64,000 bases of DNA from Massilia sp. KIM (GTDB lineage Bacteria > Pseudomonadota > Gammaproteobacteria > Burkholderiales > Burkholderiaceae_D): positions 310,001 to 374,000 of the forward strand of contig NZ_MVAD01000002.1 in the NCBI RefSeq assembly GCF_002007115.1. The letters are read 5' to 3'. The notes beneath the pieces were generated by a model. That model saw only the letters and a list, made by a program, of their open reading frames with translations, was not told where the DNA came from and made no database searches. Shown here piece after piece: positions 10,852-19,385 of the stretch. Numbering within the stretch: position 1 is the stretch's first letter; every line of letters starts with the position of its first letter. Position numbers and translations under genes: made by a program.

Positions 10852-11786
10852 GGGGTTTCGAGTGCGTTGTTCAGGTTTGCGGATTGCACCGGTTTGACTG
10901 CGGGTGCGCGCAGGGCCCAGGCCACGCTGGCCAGGCACAGGACCATGCCGATAAATTCGATCGGGCCCGGACGATAGCCTTCGAGCTGGATCGAGAGCAG
11001 CACCGACAGCACCGGCGTGATCACGCCGATGTACACGGCCTTGGACGGGCCGATGCGGCTGATCAGGGTGAAGTAGGCGAAGAAGGCGACCACGGAACCG
11101 AACACCGACAGGTAGACGAGTCCCATCCAGTAGCTCGGCGCGGTGGGCAGCACGAAGGCTTCGCCGTTGAGCAGCGACCACAGGGCCACCATCGCGGCGC
11201 CCCACAGCATCGACCAGGCCATGGTCAGCGGCAGGTTGGCGCTTTGTTCCTTGACCTTGTTGACCACGATGCTGCCGGCCGAGCTGGCGAGGGTCGCGGC
11301 CAGGGCCAGCACCACGCCGGCGATGAATTCGCCGCCGCCGCCGGTTTGCAGGTCCTGCCAGGCGTCCACGATCGAGCGCCAGAACAGCAGGGCCACGCCG
11401 GCCGTGGCGACCACGCCGCACACCAGGGTGCGGCGGCTGATCGGGGTGCCGAAGAAGACGCGGCTCCACATTGGGGTCCAGAACACCATTAGGGCGAACA
11501 TCACCGCCACCAGGCCGGAGACCACGTGCAGCTCGGCCTCGTAGGTGCAGACATAGGAAATGCCGAAGGTCAGGAAGCCTTGCAAGGCCATCCAGCTTTG
11601 GGTGCGCCAGGGCAGCAGCAGGCGCTCGCGGCGCGCCAGGCAGATCGCGAACAGCACGGCGGCGGCGAGGAAGAAGCGGTAGGCCACCGACACCGAAGGG
11701 GCGGCATGGCCCAGTTGCAAGGTGATGGCCCAGAAGGTCGAGCCCCAGATCAGCGAGGCGACGGTGAAGAGAACGGAAGAAGGCAT
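10848..11786 (-). CDS. EamA/DMT-family transporter
   Basis: 312-residue integral membrane protein with about ten hydrophobic segments arranged as two EamA repeats, each beginning with a glycine-rich helix (LIWGSTFWAITLQLG in the first, AATLASSAGSIVVNK in the second). Members export metabolites such as amino acids or drugs, or act as permeases; the cargo cannot be read from sequence. The ATG at 11786 is chosen because it begins the first membrane segment; upstream in-frame codons are uncharged by any ribosome site. It is the first gene of a two-gene unit with the acetyltransferase, which might modify the exported compound. Confidence 0.85.
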   Translation of the reverse strand: MPSSVLFTVASLIWGSTFWAITLQLGHAAPSVSVAYRFFLAAAVLFAICLARRERLLLPWRTQSWMALQGFLTFGISYVCTYEAELHVVSGLVAVMFALMVFWTPMWSRVFFGTPISRRTLVCGVVATAGVALLFWRSIVDAWQDLQTGGGGEFIAGVVLALAATLASSAGSIVVNKVKEQSANLPLTMAWSMLWGAAMVALWSLLNGEAFVLPTAPSYWMGLVYLSVFGSVVAFFAYFTLISRIGPSKAVYIGVITPVLSVLLSIQLEGYRPGPIEFIGMVLCLASVAWALRAPAVKPVQSANLNNALETP

Positions 11787-11879
11787 CGCGGGAGTATACG
11801 TGCTGGGCGACGGCCCCGCTCGCATCAATGTGATGCATATGCTGCGCGGATGTATCAACCGCGCAACATTTCTGAAGCG

Positions 11880-12326
11880 TTAATACGCGAGACGCATGCG
11901 GCGGTACAGGAAGCTCAGCACGAACAGCGGCCCGATGAGCAGGAAGCGCAGGTCGTCGAAGAAGGAGGGCTTCTTGCCTTCGATCTTGTGGCCGATGAAC
12001 TGGCCGATCCAGGCCACCACGAAGACCGCGATCGACACCGGCAGCACGGTCATTTCCGGCAGCGCGGCCAATATTGCCAGCATGAGCACGCTCATCGCCC
12101 CCATGCCGAGGGCGAAGGGGCGCGACAGCTTGAGGTAATAGTAGAGCGAGCCCAGCACCACCAGCAGGGCCACCACCGGGTGGATGGCCCACAGGATGCC
12201 GAGCAGGCTGAACACGATCGCCGGGATGCACACGAAGTGGATCAGCTCGTTGGTCTGGTTCTGGTGGCTCTCCGCATACTTGGCCAGCAGGATGTCGATG
12301 TCGCGCGGGCGCGAGGCATGTTCCAT
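11880..12326 (-). CDS. Mpo1-like / DUF962 membrane protein
   Basis: 148-residue protein of the DUF962 (YGL010w/Mpo1-like) family with about four membrane segments. The conserved N-terminal HQNQTNELIHFVCIP carries a histidine pair that in yeast Mpo1 belongs to an Fe(II)-dependent dioxygenase acting on 2-hydroxy fatty acids; GQFIGHKIEGKKPSFFDD near residue 115 is the second conserved block. Function in bacteria is not established. It stands as a single gene between the exporter unit and the LysR regulator, transcribed in the same direction but separated by gaps. Confidence 0.8.
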   Translation of the reverse strand: MEHASRPRDIDILLAKYAESHQNQTNELIHFVCIPAIVFSLLGILWAIHPVVALLVVLGSLYYYLKLSRPFALGMGAMSVLMLAILAALPEMTVLPVSIAVFVVAWIGQFIGHKIEGKKPSFFDDLRFLLIGPLFVLSFLYRRMRLAY

Positions 12327-12404
12327 GGACGTCTCCGGTAGGTATTGTTATGCGCCCGATTCTACACCCGCGCATGCGCGCCTTGTTCGATCGGCCTGCT
12401 TCGT

Positions 12405-13382
12405 TCAGGCCTGTTCGCCCAGCCTGAAGGCGTCCGGCGGCAGCGGCGGCGGGTTCAGGGCGCTGTCGGCCGGCTGCAGGCGCAGGTGGGGATTGTTCGC
12501 GAACAGCTCGGACACCCATTCCACGAACACCCGCACCTTGGCCGACAAGTGGCGGTTCTGCGGATACACCACGTGGATCGGCAGCGGGTCGGAACGCCAG
12601 TCCGGCAGCAGGCGCACCAGGCGCCCGGTGGCCAGGTACTGGGTCAGCAGGTAGTCGGTCATGTTGATGATGCCCAGGCCCGACAGCCCGGCCTGCACGT
12701 AGGCGTTGGAATCGTTGAGCGCGATCACGCCCGGCAGGGCCAGCTCGATGCGCTCGCCGTTGCGGTTGAATTCCCAGTTGTAGACCTTGCCCGTCTTAGA
12801 AGAGAAGTAATTCACGCAGCGGTGGCGTTCCAGCTCGTGCGGATGCTGGGGCAGGCCGTAGCGCTCGACGTAGGCGGGCGAGGCGCAGGTGACGAAGTTC
12901 ACCACGCCGACCCGGCGCGCGATCAGGTTGGGATCGTAAAGCTCGCCCCCGCGCACGGCGCAGTCCACGCCTTCCTCGACCAGGTCGACCGGGCGGTCGG
13001 TGCTGCCCAGTTCCATCGTGATGTCGGGGTAGCGCTCGAAGAACTGGGGCAGGGCCGGCAGCAAGATCTCCGACGACAGGCCGGTGGGCGCATCGACCCG
13101 CAGGCGGCCGCTCGGGCTCAGGCGGTGGCGCGACAGCGATTCCTCGGCGTCGCGCACGTCCGACAGGATACGCACGCAGCGCTCATAATAGGCGGCGCCG
13201 TCGGAGGTGACGGTGACCTGGCGCGTCGTGCGGTGCAGCAGCTTGGCCGAGAGCGTGGTTTCCAGCGACTGGATCAGGGTCGACACCGTGGCCTTGGGCA
13301 GTTGCAGGGCGTCGGCGGCCTTGGTGAAGCTGCCGCAATCGACCACCTGCACGAAGACTTCCATCGCCTGCAGCTTGTTCAT
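12405..13382 (-). CDS. LysR-family transcriptional regulator
   Basis: 325 residues with the usual N-terminal winged helix-turn-helix (FVQVVDCGSFTKAADALQLP, then KATVSTLIQSLE) and a C-terminal effector domain typical of the CrgA/AaeR-like subgroup. A strong ribosome site (GAAGGAGGG) precedes the ATG. It is divergent from the small membrane protein/alpha-beta hydrolase pair, the classic layout for a LysR protein and its target. An inverted repeat at 13424-13445 in the shared gap is a candidate binding site. The efflux operon further downstream could also be a target, since LysR regulators control MexEF-type pumps, but distance makes this weaker. Confidence 0.92.
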   Translation of the reverse strand: MNKLQAMEVFVQVVDCGSFTKAADALQLPKATVSTLIQSLETTLSAKLLHRTTRQVTVTSDGAAYYERCVRILSDVRDAEESLSRHRLSPSGRLRVDAPTGLSSEILLPALPQFFERYPDITMELGSTDRPVDLVEEGVDCAVRGGELYDPNLIARRVGVVNFVTCASPAYVERYGLPQHPHELERHRCVNYFSSKTGKVYNWEFNRNGERIELALPGVIALNDSNAYVQAGLSGLGIINMTDYLLTQYLATGRLVRLLPDWRSDPLPIHVVYPQNRHLSAKVRVFVEWVSELFANNPHLRLQPADSALNPPPLPPDAFRLGEQA

Positions 13383-13423
13383 GTTTCCCTCCTTCCAAGA
13401 CCCGGATATGACGGTTTCGCGTC

Positions 13424-13445
13424 ATTGTTCAACAATCCGAACAAT
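13424..13445. promoter_or_regulatory. candidate LysR operator in divergent gap
   Basis: ATTGTTC-N8-GAACAAT is a perfect 7-base inverted repeat between the LysR gene and the divergent small gene at 13547. A TATAGT -10-like box at 13487-13492 points toward the latter. The spacing is compatible with a LysR dimer site. Confidence 0.4.
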
Positions 13446-13546
13446 CAATTCGACATTGCCATCTTTATCCGATTGTAGATGAAGTCTATAGTGTGTGCAT
13501 CGCAACAAATAAATTCTTGCAAGACCACAGGACAACGGAGCTGGAC

Positions 13547-13762
13547 ATGAGCATTCGGGACGGAATCTTTACCACGGTCGCAGTCGCCATCAGCGGCGTC
13601 GCGCTGGCGGGCCTGCTGGGCACCGACGCCTATTCGAGCGCCGCGGGCGCCGAGGCGCGCGGCTTCCATGCGCTGGCTGCGCAGGTGAAGATGGTCTGCG
13701 GCGAATGCGAGGAGGCCAAGGATGGCCTCGCCCGGCTTGACGCTCAAGAGGCCGGCCAATGA
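13547..13762 (+). CDS. small single-pass membrane protein, unknown function
   Basis: 71-residue protein starting at an ATG with ACGGAG upstream. Residues 8-24 (FTTVAVAISGVALAGLL) form one membrane segment or an uncleaved signal anchor; the rest is a short soluble tail with a CGEC cysteine pair. No family is recognised. Its stop overlaps the start of the hydrolase-like gene (ATGA), so the two are translated together and may function together, the anchor perhaps recruiting the hydrolase-like protein to the membrane; that is inference from coupling only. Confidence 0.7.
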   Translation: MSIRDGIFTTVAVAISGVALAGLLGTDAYSSAAGAEARGFHALAAQVKMVCGECEEAKDGLARLDAQEAGQ

Positions 13763-14595
13763 ACGCAGCGCCGGCCTCCCCGGATGTGAAGGTGCGCGAG
13801 CTGGAAGTCGGCGGCGCCGGCGGACCGCTCAGCGCCCGCCTGTACGCCGCCGGCCCGGCCGCCAAGCGCGACATGCTGGTGGTGTTCTTCCACGGCGGCG
13901 GCTTCACCGGCGGCGACCTGGAGGAAGCGGACGACTTCCTGCGCGGCCTGGCCGAGAGCGACCACCAGCCGCTGGTGCTGGCCTCGCGCTACACGCTGGC
14001 GACCGTGAAGCCCTTCCCGGCGGCGGTCGAGGACGCCCATGCGGTGCTGAAGTGGTCCAAGAAGAACAAGACCAAGCTTGGCTGGACCGGCAAGCTGCTC
14101 GTGGTGTCCGGCATCGAAGCCGGCGCCAACCTGGCCGCGGTGTGCGGGCTGATGTCGCGCGATCGCGGCGGCCCGACGCTGGCAGGGCAGCTCTTGATCA
14201 TGCCCATGCTCGACCCGGGGCTCAGCACCGGCTCGATGCGCCAGATGACCCACTGCCTGGAGCGCGAGAAGGTCACGGCCGTCTGCGCCCAGGCCTACCG
14301 CGGCTACCTGCCGAACGCCGCCGACCGTGCCCACCCGTACGCGTCGCCGCTGCAGTCGAGCCGCCTGAAGAACCTGCCGCCGGCGCTGATCCTCTCGGCC
14401 GAGGACGACCCGCTGCGTGACGAAGCCGAGCAATACGGCGCAAAACTGATCAACGCAGGTGTGCGCACCACGGTGCGCCGCCTGCCTCCGGCTCAACTGA
14501 CCGACCCCAACGCGCGCAACGAGTGCGCGTGCCGGCTGCACGCGATGTCCGAAATCGACGTGTTCCTGTCCGGCCTGGAAGGCCAGGGGGAGTAG
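13759..14595 (+). CDS. alpha/beta-hydrolase-fold protein lacking the catalytic triad
   Basis: 278 residues resembling hormone-sensitive-lipase-type esterases: the oxyanion HGGG is intact at residues 45-48 (FFHGGGFTGGD), and DDPLRDE near residue 217 matches the position of the acid. The nucleophile elbow, normally GDSAGG, reads SGIEAGAN, so Glu120 replaces the serine. The usual HGF motif with the catalytic histidine is missing; the equivalent region reads RRLPPAQLTDPN. Hydrolysis by the standard mechanism is therefore unlikely and a binding or regulatory role is plausible. It is coupled to the small membrane protein upstream and divergent from a LysR regulator. Confidence 0.8.
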   Translation: MNAAPASPDVKVRELEVGGAGGPLSARLYAAGPAAKRDMLVVFFHGGGFTGGDLEEADDFLRGLAESDHQPLVLASRYTLATVKPFPAAVEDAHAVLKWSKKNKTKLGWTGKLLVVSGIEAGANLAAVCGLMSRDRGGPTLAGQLLIMPMLDPGLSTGSMRQMTHCLEREKVTAVCAQAYRGYLPNAADRAHPYASPLQSSRLKNLPPALILSAEDDPLRDEAEQYGAKLINAGVRTTVRRLPPAQLTDPNARNECACRLHAMSEIDVFLSGLEGQGE

Positions 14596-14998
14596 CGCCA
14601 GGGGCGCACATCCGGCGGGCCAGGGGCCCGCAATCCAGATTGTTGTATCGGGCTGCCTTACCGAGAGTCGGGCAGGGGGACCGCTTTACCCGCAGTAGCG
14701 CGGAAGCGGAAGTATCACTGAAGGGAGAGACGCCATGAACAAGCACGCAGCACGCCGCCGGCGCGGGTCCTGACGGGACCACCGGGAACGGCGCCGGTAT
14801 GAGGGAAATATACCCTCGTATGATAGGCAGCCCTGGTCCAGGGCCCTAGACTGGCCGCCGATCCCTCCTGACTCCAACCAATGAATGTTTCGACCGTGCC
14901 GTGGGCACGGAGGGGCTTCTTTTTGCCTGCGTTTTTGCGAACGCAGCTCGCGCGCAGAAACGCGGCAGGCTTTTTGTCTTCAATAAGAAAGGTTAATC
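14596..14998 (+). other. leader region of the RND efflux operon
   Basis: No conventional gene. It holds a tiny frame at 14735-14773 with a good ribosome site (AAGGGAGAG) that would encode a 12-residue Arg-rich peptide (MNKHAARRRRGS), the hairpin GTGCC/GGCAC near 14897 followed by a short T-run, and a longer stem from 14925 to 14970 (GCCTGCG.. with ..CGGCAGGC) followed by TTTTT just before the adaptor gene. The set looks like a leader with an attenuator. Confidence 0.4.
14925..14975 (+). terminator. terminator-like hairpin upstream of efflux adaptor gene
   Basis: GCCTGCGTTT at 14925 pairs with AAACGCGGCAGGC ending at 14970 and is followed by TTTTT. It lies 24 bases before the adaptor start, so it would stop transcripts started upstream unless antitermination occurs; alternatively the operon promoter lies after it. 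Confidence 0.45.
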
Positions 14999-16201
14999 AT
15001 GAATAGCCAACAACGATGGACGGGCAAGGTTCGAATGATGGTGGCCGCGCTGGCGGTCGCCGGTCTGGCGGGCGCCGCACTCACCGGCTGCGCCGACGCC
15101 AACAGCAATGACGCGCCGGCGGCGCCCCCGGCGCCTCCGGTGTCGGCCGCGGTGGTGCTGGAAAAGCCGGTGCTGGAAACCCAGGAATTCTCGGGCCGCC
15201 TGGAGGCGATCGAGGTGGTCGAGATCCGCCCGCGCGTGTCGGGGTACATCACCGCCGTCAACTTCAAGCCGGGCGCCGAAGTGAAGAAGGGCGACGTGCT
15301 GTTCGTGATCGACCCGCGTCCTTACCAGGCCGAAGCCGACCGCGCCGGCGCCGCCGCCAACGCGGCGCGCGCCCGCGCCGACCTGGCGCGCCTGGAACTG
15401 CAGCGCGCCGAGCGCCTGCTGGCCGACAAGGCCATCGCCCAGCGCGAATTCGACGAGCGCGCGGCCAGCCAGAAGGAACTGGACGCCAGCGCCCGCGCCG
15501 CCCAGGCCCAGTACGAAGCCGCCAAACTCAATCTCTCCTACACCCGCGTGCTGTCGCCGATCGACGGCCGCGTGTCGAAGGCCGAGATCACCCTCGGCAA
15601 CCTGGTCGACGCCTCGGCGGTGCTGACCTCGGTCGTCTCGCTGGACCGCATCTACGCCAGCTTCGACGGCGACGAAGACACCTACCTGCGCGTCAGCCGC
15701 CGCGCCCACGCCGGCCAGCCGGTCGAAGTGAAGGTCGGCCTGGCCAACGAAGAAGGCTTCCCGCACGCCGGCAAGCTCGAATTCGTCGACAACCAGCTCG
15801 ACAGCCGCAGCGGCAGCGTGCGCATGCGCGCCACCTTCGCCAACAGCGACCGTTCCCTGGCCCCCGGCCTGTTCGCCCGCGTGCAGATCGCCGGCGGCGA
15901 GCCGCGTCCGCAGATCCTGGTGAACGACCGCGCCGTCGGCACCGACCAGGACCGCAAGTTCGTGTTCGTGGTCGGCAAGGACAACAAGGCCGAATACCGT
16001 CCGGTCAAGCTCGGCCCGACCATCGACGGCCTGCGCATCGTGCGCGAAGGCCTGAAACCGGGCGAGAAGATCGTCGTCAACGGCCTGCAGCGCGTGCGCC
16101 CGGGCGCCCCGATCGCCCCGCAGGTGGTCCCGATGACCTCGACCGCAAGCGCCGCCAAGGACACCAAGCTGGCCATGGCCGACGCGGGCGCCAAGGAGTA
16201 A
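14999..16201 (+). CDS. RND efflux periplasmic adaptor subunit
   Basis: 400-residue membrane-fusion protein of the AcrA/MexE type. It has an N-terminal export signal with a lipobox-like end (ALTGCADAN), the barrel-sandwich start VEIRPRVSGYITAVNF, a coiled-coil hairpin rich in Ala/Arg/Glu (about residues 110-170), the second lipoyl half LSYTRVLSPIDGRVSKAEI, and the C-terminal membrane-proximal domain. It links the inner-membrane pump to the outer-membrane channel. AGAAAGG precedes the ATG. It is the first gene of a three-gene operon, three bases before the pump gene, and resembles the MexE side of the family; substrates are unknown. Confidence 0.93.
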   Translation: MNSQQRWTGKVRMMVAALAVAGLAGAALTGCADANSNDAPAAPPAPPVSAAVVLEKPVLETQEFSGRLEAIEVVEIRPRVSGYITAVNFKPGAEVKKGDVLFVIDPRPYQAEADRAGAAANAARARADLARLELQRAERLLADKAIAQREFDERAASQKELDASARAAQAQYEAAKLNLSYTRVLSPIDGRVSKAEITLGNLVDASAVLTSVVSLDRIYASFDGDEDTYLRVSRRAHAGQPVEVKVGLANEEGFPHAGKLEFVDNQLDSRSGSVRMRATFANSDRSLAPGLFARVQIAGGEPRPQILVNDRAVGTDQDRKFVFVVGKDNKAEYRPVKLGPTIDGLRIVREGLKPGEKIVVNGLQRVRPGAPIAPQVVPMTSTASAAKDTKLAMADAGAKE

Positions 16202-16204
16202 TCC

Positions 16205-19200
16205 ATGAACTTCCCTAAATTCTTTGTCGACAAGCCGATCTTCGCGGCGGTGCTATCGGTGCTCATCTTCGTCGGCGGCCTGATCTCGATCTTCCTGCTG
16301 CCGGTGTCGGAGTATCCGGAAGTGGTGCCGCCGTCGGTGGTCGTGCGCGCCCAGTATCCGGGCGCGAACCCGAAAGTGATCGCCGAGACCGTGGCCACGC
16401 CGCTCGAAGAGCAGATCAACGGCGTCGAGAACATGCTCTACATGTCCTCGCAAAACACCTCGGACGGCGCGCTGGCCCTGACCGTGACCTTCAAGATCGG
16501 CACCGACGTCGAGCAGGCCGAGACCGCGGTGCAGAACCGCGTCCAGCGCGCCCTGCCGCGCCTGCCGGAAGAGGTGCGTCAGATCGGCGTGACCACGGTG
16601 AAGGCTTCGCCCAACCTGACCATGGTGGTGCACCTGAATTCGCCGGACGGCCGCTATGACGACCTGTACCTGCGCAACTACGCGGTGCTGAACGTGAAGG
16701 ACCAGCTGGCCCGCCTGAAGGGCATGGGCGAAGTCCAGCTGTTCGGCTCGGGCGACTACGCGATGCGCGTCTGGCTCGACCCGCAGAAGGTGGCTGCGCG
16801 CAACCTGACCGCCGGCGACGTGGTGGCCGCGATCCGCGAGCAGAACGTCCAGGTGGCGGCCGGCGTGGTCGGGCAGGGCCCGGCCAAGGACGCCGACTTC
16901 CAGCTGACCCTGAACACCCAGGGCCGCCTGCAGAGCGTCGAGCAGTTCGGCGACATCGTCCTCAAGACCAACGAGGATGGCGGCGTCACCCTGCTGAAGG
17001 ACGTGGCGCGCCTCGAGCTGGGCTCGAGCTCCTACGCCCTGCGCTCGCTGCTGAACAACAAGTCGGCGGTGGCCATCCCTGTGTTCGCCTCGCCCGGCGC
17101 CAACGAGCTGCAACTGTCCTCGGACGTGCGCGCCAAGATGGTCGAGCTGGCGAAAGATTTCCCGGAAGGCGTCGAATACAGCATTGTGTACGACCCGACC
17201 CAATTCGTGCGTGAGTCGATCGACTCCGTGATCCACACCCTGCTCGAAGCGGTGGTGCTGGTGGCTCTTGTGGTGATCGTCTTCCTCCAGACCTGGCGCG
17301 CCTCGATCATCCCGCTGCTGGCCGTCCCGGTCTCGGTGGTGGGCACCTTCGCCGTGATGCTGGCCTTCGGCTTCTCGATCAACACCCTGTCGCTGTTCGG
17401 ACTGGTGCTGGCGATCGGCATCGTGGTCGACGACGCCATCGTGGTGGTGGAGAACGTCGAGCGCAACATCAGCAACGGCCTGGCCCCGCGTGAAGCGACC
17501 ATCCAGGCGATGAAGGAAGTCTCGGGCCCGATCATCGCGATCGCCTTGGTGCTGTGCGCCGTGTTCGTGCCGATCGCCTTCGTCTCGGGCCTGACCGGCC
17601 AGTTCTACCGCCAGTTCGCCCTGACCATCGCGATCTCGACCGTGATCTCGGCCTTCGCCTCGCTGACCCTGGCTCCGGCCCTGTCGGCCTCGATCCTGCA
17701 GCCGCACGGCGCGCCCAAGGATCGCCTGACCCGCATGATCGACGCCGTGTTCGGCCGCTTCTTCGCCGCCTTCAACCGCTTCTTCGGCCGCTCGTCGGAA
17801 AAATACGAAGGCGGCGTGAAGAGCGTCCTGCGCCGCAAGACCGCCTCGGTCGGCGTCTACCTGGTGCTCGCCGTGGCCGGCATCTTCATGTTCAAGGCCG
17901 TGCCGCCGGGCTTCGTGCCGCAGCAGGACAAGGCCTACCTGATCGGCTTCGCCCAGCTGCCCGACGCCGCCTCGCTCGACCGCACCGAGGCCGTGATCCG
18001 CAAGATGTCGGACATCGCCAAGGAAATCCCGGGCGTGGAATCCTCGATCGCCTTCCCTGGCCTGTCGATCAACGGCTTCACCAACGCGCCGAACGCCGGC
18101 ATCGTGTTCACCAGCCTGAAGCCCTTCGACGAGCGCACCGGCAAGGAAACCAGCGCCGAGGCCATCGCGGCCGAGATCAACAAGCGCATGGGCGCCATCG
18201 AAGACGCCTTCGTGCTGGTGCTGTCGCCCCCGCCGGTCAACGGCCTGGGCACCACCGGCGGCTTCAAGATGATGATCGAAGACCGCGGCAACGTCGGCTA
18301 CGACGAGCTGTACAAGGCGGTGCAGGCGCTCCAGCAGAAGGCCTGGCAGACCCCGGAACTGGCGGGCGTGTTCTCGAGCTACCAGATCAACGTGCCGCAG
18401 CTGTTCGCCGACATCGACCGCGTGAAAGCCAAGCAGCTGGGCGTGCCGCTGGCCGCGATCAACCAGACCCTGCAGATCAACCTGGGTTCGCTGTACGTGA
18501 ACGACTTCAACCAGTTCGGCCGCACCTACCAGGTGCGCGTGCAGGCCGACGCGCCGTTCCGCTCGCACCGCGAGCAGATCGAGCAGCTCAAGGTCCGCAA
18601 CGACAAGGGCGAGATGATCCCGCTGTCCTCGCTCATGCGCATCAAGGACACCTATGGTCCTGACCGCGTGCAGCGCTACAACGGCTACGTCGCCGCCGAG
18701 ATCAACGGCGGTCCGGCCCCGGGCGTGTCCTCGGGCCAGGCCCAGGCCGCGATGGAGAAGCTGGCCAAGGAAATCCTGCCGAAGGGCGTGAGCTATGAGT
18801 GGACCGAGCTGACCTACCAGGACATCATCGCCGGCAACACCATGCTCTACGTGTTCCCGCTGTGCGTGCTGCTGGTGTTCCTGGTGCTGGCCGCCCAGTA
18901 CGAAAGCTGGACCCTGCCGCTGTCGGTGATCCTGATCGTGCCGATGTCGATCCTGTGCGCCCTGATCGGCGTGAAGCTCTCGGGTGGCGACAACAACATC
19001 TTCACCCAGATCGCCCTGTTCGTGCTGGTCGGTTTGGCCTCGAAGAATGCGATCCTGATCGTGGAATTCGCCCGCGAGCTGGAAGACCACGGACGTGGCG
19101 TGATCGACGCCGCGCTGGAAGCTTCCCGCCTGCGTCTGCGTCCGATCCTGATGACCTCGATCGCCTTCATCGCCGGCGTGATCCCGCTGGTGTTCTCGAG

Positions 19201-19384
19201 CGGCGCGGGTTCGGAGATGCGCCACGCCATCGGTATCGCCGTGTTCTCGGGCATGCTGGGGGTGACCTTCTTCGGCCTGTTCCTGACCCCGCTGTTCTAC
19301 GTGCTGCTGCGCCTGCTGGCGAAGCGTTTCGAAAAACCGGCCACCACCCACGTGGCGGCGCATGGCACGGAAGGAGTGCATTGA
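16205..19384 (+). CDS. RND multidrug efflux permease (HAE1 family, MexF-like)
   Basis: 1059-residue inner-membrane proton/drug antiporter of normal length for the family. It starts MNFPKFFVDKPIFAAVLSVL, carries NGVENMLYMSSQNTSDGALA in the pore domain, the proton-relay aspartates in GIVVDDAIVVVENVERN near residue 405, and two repeats of six membrane segments separated by large periplasmic loops. Together with the adaptor and outer-membrane factor it would form a tripartite pump that expels hydrophobic compounds. Resemblance is nearest to the MexF/BpeF branch. The outer-membrane gene starts two bases after its stop, so all three are cotranscribed. Confidence 0.95.
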   Translation: MNFPKFFVDKPIFAAVLSVLIFVGGLISIFLLPVSEYPEVVPPSVVVRAQYPGANPKVIAETVATPLEEQINGVENMLYMSSQNTSDGALALTVTFKIGTDVEQAETAVQNRVQRALPRLPEEVRQIGVTTVKASPNLTMVVHLNSPDGRYDDLYLRNYAVLNVKDQLARLKGMGEVQLFGSGDYAMRVWLDPQKVAARNLTAGDVVAAIREQNVQVAAGVVGQGPAKDADFQLTLNTQGRLQSVEQFGDIVLKTNEDGGVTLLKDVARLELGSSSYALRSLLNNKSAVAIPVFASPGANELQLSSDVRAKMVELAKDFPEGVEYSIVYDPTQFVRESIDSVIHTLLEAVVLVALVVIVFLQTWRASIIPLLAVPVSVVGTFAVMLAFGFSINTLSLFGLVLAIGIVVDDAIVVVENVERNISNGLAPREATIQAMKEVSGPIIAIALVLCAVFVPIAFVSGLTGQFYRQFALTIAISTVISAFASLTLAPALSASILQPHGAPKDRLTRMIDAVFGRFFAAFNRFFGRSSEKYEGGVKSVLRRKTASVGVYLVLAVAGIFMFKAVPPGFVPQQDKAYLIGFAQLPDAASLDRTEAVIRKMSDIAKEIPGVESSIAFPGLSINGFTNAPNAGIVFTSLKPFDERTGKETSAEAIAAEINKRMGAIEDAFVLVLSPPPVNGLGTTGGFKMMIEDRGNVGYDELYKAVQALQQKAWQTPELAGVFSSYQINVPQLFADIDRVKAKQLGVPLAAINQTLQINLGSLYVNDFNQFGRTYQVRVQADAPFRSHREQIEQLKVRNDKGEMIPLSSLMRIKDTYGPDRVQRYNGYVAAEINGGPAPGVSSGQAQAAMEKLAKEILPKGVSYEWTELTYQDIIAGNTMLYVFPLCVLLVFLVLAAQYESWTLPLSVILIVPMSILCALIGVKLSGGDNNIFTQIALFVLVGLASKNAILIVEFARELEDHGRGVIDAALEASRLRLRPILMTSIAFIAGVIPLVFSSGAGSEMRHAIGIAVFSGMLGVTFFGLFLTPLFYVLLRLLAKRFEKPATTHVAAHGTEGVH

Positions 19385-19385
19385 G

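Noticed and set aside
10360..12519. Long minus-strand frame spanning the acetyltransferase, exporter and DUF962 genes
   Set aside because: Only its last part is the acetyltransferase; the remainder is out of frame with the exporter and DUF962 genes, which are well supported.
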